NCBI GenBank assembly: GCA_021399445.1
Contig: JAJTUQ010000003.1
Span: forward strand, 992,001 to 1,056,000
Length of the DNA stretch: 64,000 nucleotides
Origin: Xylogone sp. PMI_703
Lineage: Eukaryota; Ascomycota; Leotiomycetes
Direction of reading: 5' to 3'
Positions 1 through 10,988 of the stretch are shown here, one piece after another. Position 1 is the first letter of the stretch; every line of letters begins with the position of its first letter. The notes under the pieces were generated by a model that was not told where the DNA came from, did not search any database, and was given only the letters and a program-made list of their open reading frames with translations. Made by a program: the position numbers and the translations under genes.

Positions 1-1313
1 GCTTATACATCTGGACCCGGCTTACGTGAATCTTGGCAGTACTCTCTTCTTGCCCCCCAAGACATCGTATTAAGTAGCGCAGAACCACAATCTGAACCAG
101 AATCATTAACTGCATATTACCATAGTGGCCTGATACGAAGATGAAGTGACCTGTTAACGCATACTCCGTAACCAACGCTGGAATCCGACCTCACCAACCC
201 AACTACAGCTTGTGAGTTCATAGATCTTGGTTCTATCAACGTATTATATTGGCCTACAAGTTAGGTGGGATAAGTATTTCCACCGCCATGTGTACATACT
301 GAATCTAGCCAGTCGCATATACAGTTCAGGCAAATGCTACGGGAGGCGTTGGTGGCTACGTGCTTATTGTAAACGGGTCTCTCGTATCTTGGCGGCTATA
401 TCTAAAATTACAAGGCAAAACTGTCTAAAGTCATTGGAGCCAGTCTCCATCAACCTGGGGGCGACACTGTACCAATCTAATGTAGTTAATCAATGACCGG
501 TACAAGCCATCCGCCGTCCGTTGTCAGCCTTGTATATAGCATAACCGTTAGTCATTATTCCGAACGAGTTGCCATTTACAATTAACAATTTAGCCCTATA
601 ATAGAGTCCGGGCATCGCAGCCCCGGCTGACCTGCATTTGTGGATTAAGTTAGAATCTCACTTGCTTCTGCCGAGGACATCATGGTCCTGTTCCAGTAAA
701 GTGTGACTGTGCGGTTACTGTTCCCTGTCAAATACAACCTAGATCATGCAGGCGCAACGACCGAATAGCACAAATATAAGCATCCTGGTGCAAATTAATA
801 CCCATACAACGTCTAATTAGGAGCTTACTTCTGAACTTTCGAGCGTAAGCTTACAGCATCGGCACTGGATACATTGCATCGGTGGATCTTATCAGCTTGG
901 CCACACCATTATGTTTGATCATGCCTTGAATTACCCTTCTTGGCTTTGTTTGCTGGCAGTAAATCTTACGTTCTCGGAAGTCACTCGATGTTGATTCGAC
1001 CAGTAACGTGCGGCGGTTCAAAATATTATGTTTCCTAGGAAGCTATCTAGTCAGATCATTGTGGTGCTAATGATAGATTGAATCATACATATGACAATAA
1101 TGCTAGCCATGGGATGATTACTGCATCAACTGCCCCAACTGTTATTCAATGGTATCAGCTGAGGTGAGATTAAAGAGAATATAGAATTTCATATGCGTAT
1201 ATGTCTACTCGGATTCTATAAGTATCTCGAGAACGCCCATTCTTAGACTGTATCTACTCAACAGAGAAATAAAATCAAGTCAAATATAAAAGATCTAAAC
1301 ACCGTTAGCAACC
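1..1313. other. Gene-free left flank
   Basis: I see no convincing gene here. The longest frame (227-496, plus strand) lacks splice structure, a signal peptide or recognisable motifs, and looks like chance. A TATA-like stretch (AATATAAAAG, about 1283-1292) lies only some 20 bases upstream of the ATG at 1314, and another (CTATAAGTAT) lies near 1216. Confidence 0.5.
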
Positions 1314-1779
1314 ATGAAGTTCAGTTTGTTCGTCGCAGCAGCTTTTTCAGCCCTTGCTCTTGGTAGTCCAACTGCAGCGAGTGCAGAGAAAAGGGATACC
1401 AGACATGTGTTTATCACCACTGGAACGTATGGCTTGACTCTCCCACAAACATACATTTTCGCATACTAATAGTGGATTTATATTAGTAACTGGAGCGGCG
1501 CAAGCCAAAATGTTGAAGTTGAAAATAATGTGACGTATAGATGGAACGACAAGGTAGTTTGGGAGCACGGTTGGTTCGGACCCGGATCGATGGGTCCTGA
1601 CCCTGGTGAGTAGTCTATATAAAAGCACTCTTTATATTCTTATTAACCATGTGTTAGGCGTCTTCTGCATCCTTTATGACCAGAATGGATCGCCTTCAGG
1701 CACGATATCTAACCCTGGGCTCGCTGACGTAGGGAGTTATTGGCTCGATCACACGCAACAGTTCAAGTGCTTTTGGTAG
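1314..1779 (+). CDS. Small secreted protein, effector-like
   Basis: Exons 1314-1426, 1487-1605 and 1658-1779 join to a 117-residue protein. Both introns have GT-AG ends and TACTAAT/ATTAAC-like branch sites. The N-terminus is a clear signal peptide (MKFSLFVAAAFSALALG), followed by a dibasic Lys-Arg at residues 26-27 that suits Kex2-type processing. That would leave a mature chain of about 90 residues. The mature part is rich in Trp, Gly and Asn and has two cysteines near the C-terminus (in GVFCILYD and the terminal FKCFW), which could pair. I do not recognise the family. Size, secretion and a propeptide-like site suggest a small secreted or effector-like protein, but no function can be assigned. 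It stands alone, with the synthetase gene following on the same strand. Confidence 0.8.
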
Positions 1780-2458
1780 TAGCCTTGCGGATGGTATTAC
1801 TTCAATTTAGCAGATCGCCAAGCCTGAATATAACACATCCCTGATGTGAATCTGCTAGAAATTTGGGTGACGCAGAGGAACCACAAATTTAGCTCCTTAA
1901 CAATATAACTTATATCTTCTCACATTATACTCTTGATTTTTATTTGCTGTGTATAATGTACGAAATATCAAGTTAGTATATATTAAATAGCAGTCAAGAT
2001 TTTTCAAATATCAAAGGTTAATATCAACGGATTTAATTACATTGACTATTTGATTAAGATAAAATGTCACGAGAACGACTAGATTTTGAAGTTGTACGGA
2101 GTATCTGTATGTATGAAAGTGGTAGCTGCCTAGCGTTACAGAAAAATACTATCACCATGTGATGAGCTATTCACAGAGCTCGCTCAGGCTGTTCACACCT
2201 TGTTGATGGTGAACAAAGAAGTTTTTATGAAGAATTCGCATAAAAATAATCGAAAATTATGAAGGAAGCGATCTTCAATCGGGAATACAAATTTCCGATA
2301 TTCCGAATCTCAAGCGAATTTCCTTATCAGGTTTAGCGAGGGGCGGGAGGGGCTTCCCAGAGATCTTTCGTGAAAACACCAACGTATGACTGATATATCC
2401 AACTGAACTGTAACCTTAGACGCTACAGTCAGAGCCACCATTCGGGATATAAATTACT
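1780..2458. other. Intergenic spacer
   Basis: AT-rich spacer between the small secreted protein gene and the glutamyl-tRNA synthetase gene. A short inverted motif (TGTTCACACC ... TGGTGAACA, about 2190-2213) is visible. It presumably holds the 3' end of the first gene and the promoter of the second. No gene seen. Confidence 0.4.
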
Positions 2459-4602
2459 ATGGCTACCCTCGAAATTGCTAAGAAGGCAGACCCAGCTGTC
2501 GTCTTTCCGGCGTTTCTGCTTGAGAGGTACCTAGAAATCAATAGCCACCTCCCGCAAATACCAAGAAACATATATCCAGAGGCCTCTCTGCCTAGCAAGT
2601 CGGCAATATCTTTACGCCTTGAAGATGGCAAAACATTCTCCGATGATGCAATCATCCAGTTTGCCCGTGACACTACAGGCCAAGCGACATCCCAGGTGAG
2701 TCAAGCCTTCTCTGTACACACGTGCCTGGCTGCTAATAAATAGGCTAGATTGATAGTTGGTTGAAAAAGAGCAAAGATTTTGCGACATCGAACTTCCAAA
2801 GCCTTCGTGCGACATTCGAAGAACTAGACAAGTATTTGACCCTTCGATCTCACATTGTCGGTCACACACTCACGATTGCGGACCTTGCGATATGGGCGAC
2901 AATACAAGGAAACAAAACAGCTTTCTCTGTCTCGAAACAAGGGTACAACAATGTTGCAAGATGGTTCCAGTACATTGAAGCAGCTCATTCATGGATTCCT
3001 GAGGCTGTACAACAATTCAATGCTCAGCCAGTTAAGGTGAAGTCTACTGCTAGCTTTGAAATTGAGATCAATACTCCAGGACCTTTAGTAACTCGGTTTC
3101 CTCCTGAACCATCTGGATTTTTACATATTGGTCACGCGAAAGCAATTATCCTCAATGAATACTTTGCTCACAGAGAGCCTGGTGGCAAGCTGCTCTGCCG
3201 TTTCGATGATACAAACCCCTCAAAAGAATCCATGGAATTCCATGATGCTATTCTCTACGACTTGAAACTACTGGAAATCGTCCCAGATAAAATATCGTAT
3301 TCTAGTGACTATTTCCAGGTGATGTATGAGTATGCCATCAAGCTTATTAAGGATGGCAAGGCTTTCGCCGATGATTCGGAGCTTGGAAAGGGAGACGAAG
3401 ATCGGAAAAATAGGCTACCTTCGAAACGTCGTGATCTTAGTATCGAGGAAACGCTTCGATGGTTTGAAGAGATGAAGTCAGGATCAGAAGAGGGCCGTCG
3501 ATGGTGTCTCCGTGCGAGGATCGCTTACGACAGCCCGAACGGGACCCTTCGTGATCCTGTCATTTATCGCTGCAATACGACACCACATCACCGAACGGGC
3601 ACCGAGTGGCATATCTATCCCACTTACGACTTTTGTGCTCCTATATTAGATTCAGTTGAAGGAGTAACATTGGCGCTGCGTACGAACGAGTATCGAGATC
3701 GCAATGTTCAATATGAGTGGTTTCAATCAGCACTTGGAATCCGCAATGTTGAGATCTATGATTTCTCCCGCCTAAACTTCGTTCGCACTGTTCTTTCAAA
3801 GCGAAAACTTACTAGAATTGTCAACGAAGGTAAAGTTTGGGGATGGGACGATCCTAGGATGCCAACCATTCGAGGTATTATACGCCGTGGCATGACTGTC
3901 CCGGCACTTCGGGAGTTTATGATACGACAGGGCCCAAGTCGCAACATCCTGAATCTTGAGTGGGGTGCGCTATGGGCTACGAACAAGAAGTATATCGATC
4001 CTATCGCTCCTCGCTATACTGCTATTGCCCAAGATCAAGTGGTTCGGTGCCGCATCATTGGAGCTGAGTCGCCAAAGGAAGAGACAGTAGAAGAGAAGCC
4101 GAAACATGCCAAGAACACCGAACTCGGTTCGAAGAAAGTTCTCTATAAAAACTCCGTCATTCTCGAACAGGCCGATGCCAAAATCATGGATATTGGCGAG
4201 GAAGTGACTCTGATGAATTGGGGAAATGCAATTGTTCGCGATAAGACGACCGATGAAAGCGGAACAGTTTCTGGAATGGACCTAGAGCTGCACCTCGCGG
4301 GTGACTTTAAGAAGACCAAGAAGAAGCTTACGTGGTTGGCAGAGAGTGATACAAATATGGTTCCTGTCGATCTCTACGAATTCGACCTTCTCGTGTCGAA
4401 GGATAAACTTGAAAAGGACGATGAACTGGAGGATGTTCTGACGCCAGTTACTGAGTTCAAGACATCGTCATATGCAGATTGCAATGTGAAGGAGCTGTCC
4501 CCAGGCGCAATCGTGCAATTTGACAGGAAAGGTTTCTACAAGCTGGATACAACATCCTCTGGTAGCTTAGTATTTTTCAATATCCCCACAGGAAAAGCTT
4601 AA
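2459..4602 (+). CDS. GUS1: Glutamyl-tRNA synthetase, cytosolic type
   Basis: Exons 2459-2695 and 2749-4602 (phase-0 intron, GTGAGT...CTAG) give 696 residues, close to the roughly 700-residue cytosolic fungal enzymes. The protein charges tRNA-Glu with glutamate for cytosolic translation. Residues 1-180 or so look like the GST-C-like N-terminal domain that in yeast docks to Arc1. The class I catalytic core follows, with the HIGH motif at 205-208 (PPEPSGFLHIGHAKA), the DDTNPSKE and WCLRARI segments, and the KMSKS-equivalent SKRKL at about 429-433. The C-terminal beta-barrel anticodon-binding domain is complete. The alternative acceptor at 2743 would bring in a stop at once, so acceptor 2748 (giving IDSWLKKSKDF) is preferred. 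Several positions look less conserved than I expect for a single-copy housekeeping gene, so it could be a second copy. That is an impression, not a measurement. Confidence 0.93.
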
Positions 4603-5087
4603 GATTGTTATATAGTAGATAGATATGAAATTCTATGTACTCCGTGACTACACTCCGGTCATAATGCACCGTGTGTTTGCTCGCAATTATTATGAACCCC
4701 CAGATATCTTCGAAAAGTGCACATTAGATCAAGGAAGTCGTAACCAGCCTTTGCATAAAATCCAGTCATCTCTACTTGTCGGACATTAGGTTATTTTCTG
4801 AAAAGTAACGTATTATGAGCCGCCGTGTCATTTTAAGTGTTTTAACTCCTCATCTCAAGTTGCAGCACGATAAGCTTTGTGGAGGCGCCGTACGGCCGTA
4901 ATTTCGGCGGGGAAGGGTCCTTACGTACAGACGGATTGGGCGTCCCGAACTGGCGGGCGTCCAGGAACGGGCGATGCCGCTAATCAGGGCATTCCCTTTC
5001 TCGTGCACAACCGTCCCTTTTCGTCCGCTTTGGAGGCTTCTCCTGAAATCTCTCATTCATTCATGTACCAAGTAGCCGCCCATCAGA
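4603..5087. promoter_or_regulatory. Promoter region of the DHA2 exporter with CGG triplets
   Basis: Between the synthetase stop and the exporter start lies a locally GC-rich patch (about 4880-4985) in otherwise AT-rich DNA. It carries an inverted CGG pair, CCGTACGG (4888-4895), overlapping CGGCCG, and more CGG triplets at about 4905-4912. Zn2Cys6 proteins typically bind paired CGG triplets, and one is encoded 1.6 kb downstream of the exporter. Binding is inference. Confidence 0.35.
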
Positions 5088-7059
5088 ATGTCTCCCAATC
5101 CTTCCACAGAAAACGAAATCGCGGTGATAGAAGCAAGTGAGCCAAGGACAGAACAACAAGCTCAAGAAACAGAGGATGCCAGCAAGTATGCTAAGTTCTC
5201 ACGTCTAGTCTTGATCTCAATCGCATTGTGCTTGGCAACTTTCTGCGTGGCCGTGGACAATACCATCACCTCGACCGCTGTCCCTCGGATTACGCACGAC
5301 TTCCACAGCATTAGCGATGTGGGTTGGTATGCAGCGTAAGCTTTTTCATCATCTACCAATTTTTAAAGTGAGACCTCTAAAGGAAGCATTAACGGATTTC
5401 CTAACAGAATCTATCCATTGACGTCCTGCGCATTCCAGCCTTCCTACGGCAAGATCTATACGCTATTCTCCAGCAAATACGTCTTCCTGGCAGCGTTGCT
5501 AATCTTCGAGCTGGGAAGCATTGTATGTGCTACTGCACCGAGCTCTCATGTCTTCATTCTTGGACGGGCATTAGCAGGTCTGGGTTCTGCTGGGATACAA
5601 GCTGGCACCACCCTCATTCTCGCCGAGTGTGTCCCGCTACGTCAGCGACCAACATGGAATAGCATCATTGGTAGCATTTTTGCAGTCGGGAGTGTAGTCG
5701 GGCCTTTATTGGTATTTGCATATTTCTTATCTGTAGGTAGGTTGTTGCAATGACTGACACCTGGAACAGGGAGGCGTCTTTTCGGATACAACTACATGGC
5801 GTTGGTGTTTCTACATCAATCTTCCAATCGGTGGCGCTGTCATTATCTTCATTGCCTTCTTCTATGATGGCAGCCGTGGCAGCGAGAGAGCGTCCGAGTC
5901 GTCCGGGTTTCGCAACCAGCTTACGCGTTTCGACTTGGTTGGTACTTTCACTTTTGTGGCAGCAACTGTTTGTCTCCTCTTAGCATTCTCGTGGGGTGGA
6001 ATCACGTACGGATGGGGCAATTCCCGCATCATAACCCTGCTAACGCTCGCTGGTGTCCTATTTTGTTCCTTCGGAGGCGTCGAATACTGGAGAAAAGATA
6101 GTGCCATCATTCCTTTGCGTTTACTACGTAGGCGAAGCATAGGTGCAGCGATTCTGTTTGGCATGTGTCTTGGAGGCGTGTTCTTTGTATGTGTTCCCAA
6201 TGCAGACTTCATATGGCGCTAGGCTAACCAAAATCTTATTTCCGTCATAGGTTAATGTTTTCTACATACGTGAGTGTCGATAATGATTAAGATGGCAAAG
6301 ATAAATACTGATCTATATTCAGCGCTATGGTTTCAAATCGTCGATGGTGTCTCTGCAGTTGAATCTGCGGTCCTGTTCATCCCATACATGGTCAGTGTCG
6401 TCGGCGGATTCATGTTCGCAGGCTTTGGCACCGCTGCAACAGGATATTACACACCGTTCGTCTACGCTGGCTCAATTCTTATGTCCATAGGTACTGGCCT
6501 TTTGATGACTGTTCAACCTCAGTACACCTCGCGAGCCCAATGGGTCGGATATCAGATCCTGTGCGGAGCTGGCATCGGCCTAGGAGAAGAGCAAGGGTTA
6601 TACATGGTGCAGACAACGCTTCCTGAAAATGATGTGGCAACCGGCGTCGGCATCGTCTTGTTTGTGCAGACATTTGGTGGTGCCCTCTTTGTATCGGTAG
6701 CACAGGCAGTTTTCCTGGAAAACATCAGCAAGGCACTGAAGACACTCGCTCCGAACCTGGACCCTCACTCTGTTCTGAACGGCGCATCGGCGTCTCTTCC
6801 AGGCTCTCCTGTTCAAGTCTCACCAGAGTTGCAAACAGTCTATAGCCTAGCGATCAAGGACGCTCTACGTGTTGGGCTTATACTGGCAACGATCTCAAGC
6901 GTAGGTGCCTTGTTGTACGACTGGAAAAGCCTGAAGTCCAAGCACGATGATGGAAATGATGAACATAATAATGGCCATGAGCTGGAACATGTACCTGAAG
7001 CCCTAACAGAGAATAAAAGTGATATAAGGCCTAATGCGAACACTTTAGATGGAAAATAA
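5088..7059 (+). CDS. MFS exporter, DHA2 (14-TM) drug:H+ antiporter type
   Basis: Five exons (5088-5335, 5408-5711, 5770-6186, 6251-6269, 6323-7059) join in frame to 574 residues, the usual size of a 14-TM DHA2 carrier. The N-terminus is a hydrophilic cytosolic tail. TM1 carries the CVAVDNTITSTAVPRI signature, then come GRALAGLGSAGIQAG and the antiporter motif C region (GSVVGPLLGG, then [13 protein letters not shown] across the exon 2/3 join). The fourth exon is only 19 nt and restores the VNVFYIPLWFQ helix typical of the family. Members sit in the plasma membrane and export toxins, fungicides or secondary metabolites using the proton gradient. The substrate here is unknown. The same-strand Zn2Cys6 gene at 8675 is a plausible regulator. 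The C-terminal tail is acidic and Asn/His-rich. Confidence 0.92.
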
Positions 7060-7473
7060 TGATTCGGCCTATTCTTTTACCAATTCATTTAGCTGCTATG
7101 GGATCCTCTTTGGCGCCCGGAAGACTTAGTGTGCTTATACAATGGTTTGACAAAGGCAGTCATGCCTTGTTCGAATTGTGCAAGATCTGCTGGCATGAGC
7201 CTCAATTTGAGCTTCCAACACGGTAAGAGTGAGGCGAGCTAATACATTGGGTTGTGGTCCGTTTTATAGCAGGGATGGAATCAATACATAAAGACTTAAT
7301 CGTAATTTAATAGTTAAACAATGATCTAATTAATGTATATGTTTGCGCATCATCAAGAAAAAGCTGCAACCTCCTTAACAAAATGAGATCGTGTATTTTC
7401 CACGCTCTTCAACTAATAAGTCATACCCGAGGCCGTCTCAAAGCTTTGAAACGAGAACACCGCTATCTATTAT
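7060..7473. other. Convergent spacer
   Basis: 3' region shared by the exporter (plus strand) and the small membrane protein (minus strand). AT-rich. No gene or clear structured element seen. Confidence 0.4.
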
Positions 7474-8240
7474 TCATGTACGCCGACGATTTTTTTCATA
7501 AACAAATGACAAAGGATAAAATAGTATGCCGCATCCAAACGCAAACATACCGACCGGTATGGTTAAGTCTGTAAGTCGTTTGTTTGGCGTCCTTATACCA
7601 TAGTTCAGCAACGGGATTGAAACGGCAAAGCAAAACCACGTGGAATAGACTAAATAGTCAGAGAATTGGTTCAAGTGCGAAATGGTTGAGATGAGAGAGA
7701 AATACATACCCAAGAAGTTCTTGCTATACGGTTGGCTCAAATCCCATAAGATATAACCAGTTGGCAGAATTAACCCAAGGATTAGCAAATCTAAGATAAT
7801 AATAATGGTCAGATTAGCAAGTTTAAAAAGAGCCCTAAGCCCACTATCTTCCAACTACTGATCTACTCACAATAGCTAATCCGTCCCGCAGGCGAATGTT
7901 TCCAAGCTTCAAACTCAGCCTCGTGAATATGACGATAAAGCAAGCAGCCAGTCTCATGACCGAAAAGTTTTTGGAAGTAAGGTAAAAGTTCATCCCGGAG
8001 CTCGGCGCCTAGGCCCAGTGACCATTTCGCTGCCACCTCGTCTGCATCCTTGGGTGCTAGTTCGTGTTTGGACGTCAAGATCTCTGCGATATAAGCTCTG
8101 ATCTCACTAGGACGTGCAGATCTTGCAGGAAGTATGGGGGAATATTGACTGCTGCCCATTCTTAATGTTGAGGTATTTGGGGCAGCTTCACCCCTTGAAC
8201 GTTGGCTACTTGAGTTGATAAGAGCGAGTCTAACTCTCAT
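7474..8240 (-). CDS. Small fungal membrane protein of unknown function
   Basis: Three minus-strand exons (8240-7871, 7790-7710, 7649-7474) give 208 residues. If the second in-frame ATG at 8159 is used, the protein has 181. The N-terminal half is soluble (a DEVAAKWSLGLGAELRDELL helix, then a conserved-looking LLYRHIHEAEFEAW stretch). The C-terminal half holds about three membrane segments (LLILGLILPTGYILW, STWFCFAVSIPLLNYG, VGMFAFGCGILFYPLSF). Intron 1 (7791-7870) has a CTAATCTGAC branch region and is needed to bypass a stop. Intron 2 (7650-7709) has GTATGT, CTGAC and TTTAG signals but is 60 nt, in frame and stop-free, so it may be retained in some transcripts. I recognise the layout as a common uncharacterised fungal membrane protein but cannot give a function. 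It runs tail-to-tail with the DHA2 exporter. Confidence 0.75.
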
Positions 8241-8674
8241 TCAGCCTAGGCTCAGATGAAGCTTTTAGGCGCCGGCTCAATGGTGTGTGCTGTGGTCTGT
8301 TGCTTAGCTTTGGGGCGTGCATGTATAAGATACCGCAACGGCTAGGTAAACCGCGTGTGCGTACCCCATAAAATCTTTGAGAGATCTAACCATACTTAAT
8401 TGGACTGTGATATTCTATTTAATATGACGTAGGTGAGGGAAATAGGTCTAGAGTTATTGCCGTCCAGCTGATTGGAAAAACTTTCTGCCTGGTAATCGAG
8501 GCATTAATCTAGTGCTTGATACGAGTAACCGAGCATGCCGAGCTTTCAGGGCGCGTTCACGTCCGGCCATCACCTTTGCAACAGTGTCTGTCTCTTCGGC
8601 GGATTGGCTGACAGAAGTGAGGAACTGGGTCTCGCCGCTTGCGGGCATAACGGGCACTTAATCATCCGGTGCCG
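8241..8674. promoter_or_regulatory. Divergent promoter: membrane protein / Zn2Cys6 regulator
   Basis: This 434-base region separates the minus-strand membrane protein start from the plus-strand Zn2Cys6 gene start, so the two genes are head-to-head and may share control. No specific site is called with confidence. Confidence 0.4.
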
Positions 8675-10670
8675 ATGCCAAGAGTGCCGTTAGGAAAGAG
8701 GAAACGGGCATTTAAGCCTAAGACGCGAACTGGCTGCATAACGTGCAAGTGAGTGGTGGCTTTCACTTTAGTTCCCACAGCTGCTAATCTACTATATATA
8801 CAGAAGTAATGTGTACTTATTTTAGTTATTATCTGTCCTGGTTTTGCTTACTTGCCCTTCAGTTCGGCGCGTAAAATGCGATGAGACCAAACCATCCTGT
8901 CTGAAGTGCACTTCTACGGGGAGGGCATGTGATGGCTATGTCTCTCCCTCGGGTCCTAGGAACCAGTCACCAGTATCGACTGTATCGAGTTGCTGCCATC
9001 AACCTGATCTTGTAGTCGCTCCCTATGTCCGCAGCTCCGGTACCATCTCACCAACTCCTGTCACGGGAGCAAATAACCCTTCCTCTCTCTTAACTATAAC
9101 ACAGTCACCATCTGTAGCGATCTCGCCTATCCTAAAAGAGTCGCGATCGTTTTACTATTTCTTGGACCGGACAATATCTCAGCTTACAGGGTTGTATGGT
9201 AGTGAATTCTGGGAAAGATATGTCCCACAAGCTGCACATTACTCGTTGTCTATTAGGCGTGGGATCATTGCCTTGGGAGCGTTACATGAAGTATTTGAGA
9301 ACACCGGCATGTTGACAGACCTCCAAAACTCAGAGAAGGCAGTCGAGTTCGCTGATCTCATGAATTTTGCTCTTCGGCAATATAATCTTGCGATTAGAAC
9401 TTTACTAGAAAGCAGCGAAGATACGAAAGATGACTCAACGGTTGATACTTATCTAATTGCTTGCGTAATCTTTGCTTGCTTCGAGGTAAGTTTTTTGCGT
9501 GATTTATATCGGTAATCTCACTTCTGTGTCAATCTACTCTCGTTTTTGATGATTATAGAGCGGAATAGTGTACTGATCTTCGCTGGTGTATAGATGATGC
9601 AAGGACGGTATGGCGCGTCCGTCCCTCACGTCAAAAGCGGAACAAAGATACTATGCAATCTTTTGAAAGATTCCCAAATGGCCAGCATTAGGCCTGACGA
9701 GTCTAAGACCAAATTAGTTCCCATTGAATCGTTTATTAAACTGTTGACTCGTCTTGATTGGCAAGTAACGATGGTATGACTACATTAACCCTGCGATGCA
9801 CGGTCTATATTCGAATATCCAGATGTATCAGGATTGCTAACAACTGATATCTTGCATTAGATGATTGGAGGTGAAAGATATAATATCTACGAACATGTCT
9901 CTTTGTCCCCACCCACAATACCAGACTTCTTTACTAGTGTGTCTGAAGCGCGTGACGCCCTTGAGCATTGCCTCTATCTCTTCAGCATTGGCGAAAGTGA
10001 GCGTCCACACACTCATCCAAATTTCATCGCGATAATAACGGCAGCCGTAAGGCAATGCACTGATGTACTGAAGCTATGGTCCAAAGCTTTCGATAACTTC
10101 CTCGCTCATCGCGCTGACACTACCCCATTAAACAGCAGAGAGTCTGCCGCCGCAGCAGTGCTCCAAATATATCGCCTAATGTCAGTACTCATTCTAGATG
10201 TAGAGCATTCGCCAGAGGGCTTTAACGAATGCAGATGGGATGCCTATATGCCAGAATTCAGGCGAGTCATAGAGCTAGCAGAAGAGGTTGTTACGTTTAT
10301 TACAACCAACTCCACATCATCGGCCTCACTTTCAATTGACAGTGGTATTGTCAGTGTTTTGTACGGCGTCGCAAGCCATTGTCGTGATCCTATAATTCGA
10401 CGGAAAGCAATTGCACTGATGAGGGCCGCGAAATGGCAAGAGGGAATATGGAACAGTGAGCTCATTGCTGTTGCCGCGGAGAATATAATCGAGGCTGAAG
10501 AGGAGGAACTGGATAATCCTAAAAGTTGTGAAGATGTACCAGATTGGGCAAGAATTGTTGCCGTTGATCCCACGCTTGACCCTGATGGTAGAAGAGCAAT
10601 TTTACGGTATTTCCAGCGTGGGAAACCTGGGGCTCAAAGAAAGATGGTAGAAAAAATTGTAGAGTGGTAA
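8675..10670 (+). CDS. Zn2Cys6 transcription factor with a split zinc cluster
   Basis: Exons 8675-8748, 8804-8805, 8863-9485, 9594-9773 and 9861-10670 give 562 residues. The N-terminal Zn2Cys6 cluster reads CITCK, I, RRVKCDETKPSCLKCTSTGRAC. The correct Cys-X2-Cys-X6-Cys spacing is restored only if a 2-nt exon (AA, 8804-8805) lies between two introns of 55 nt (8749-8803) and 57 nt (8806-8862), each with its own branch site. A Ser/Pro/Thr-rich linker follows, then the fungal-specific regulatory domain (GIIALGALHEVF, IACVIFACFE, GRYGASVPHVKSGTKIL). It should act in the nucleus on paired CGG elements. The neighbouring exporter and the head-to-head membrane protein are candidate targets. No truncation was seen beyond the odd splicing. 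Confidence is high for the family and moderate for the microexon. Confidence 0.88.
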
Positions 10671-10988
10671 CGTTTACTGCCATGAGGATAAGCATATGGA
10701 TGGTATCGATATGGAGATGCTATGTTACCGGTGCGGAAATGGGGATCAAATTTACGCTGTCAGATTAAGGTAGTTTTTGAGGTGGATAGTGATATCTTGA
10801 CCGTGATAGTGATAGCGTATTTGATTTCTTTCATGCAGAATATTATTAGGAATTGTATTGAATATGTTAAGTGGTACACAGATTTGAAATAATCGAGCAG
10901 CAGTGATTGATATTCCAAACGTCGCAGCCTAACACACCAGACCAACCAACCCTAGCTACACACGGAAACCATAATTCCAATCAATTAG
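10671..10988. other. Convergent spacer
   Basis: Short AT-rich region between the 3' ends of the Zn2Cys6 gene and the F-box gene. It contains repeated GTGATAGTGATAG-like steps near 10790-10815. No gene seen. Confidence 0.4.

Noticed and set aside
227..496. 89-codon frame at the left edge
   Set aside because: No family, signal peptide or splice structure; composition matches noncoding flank.
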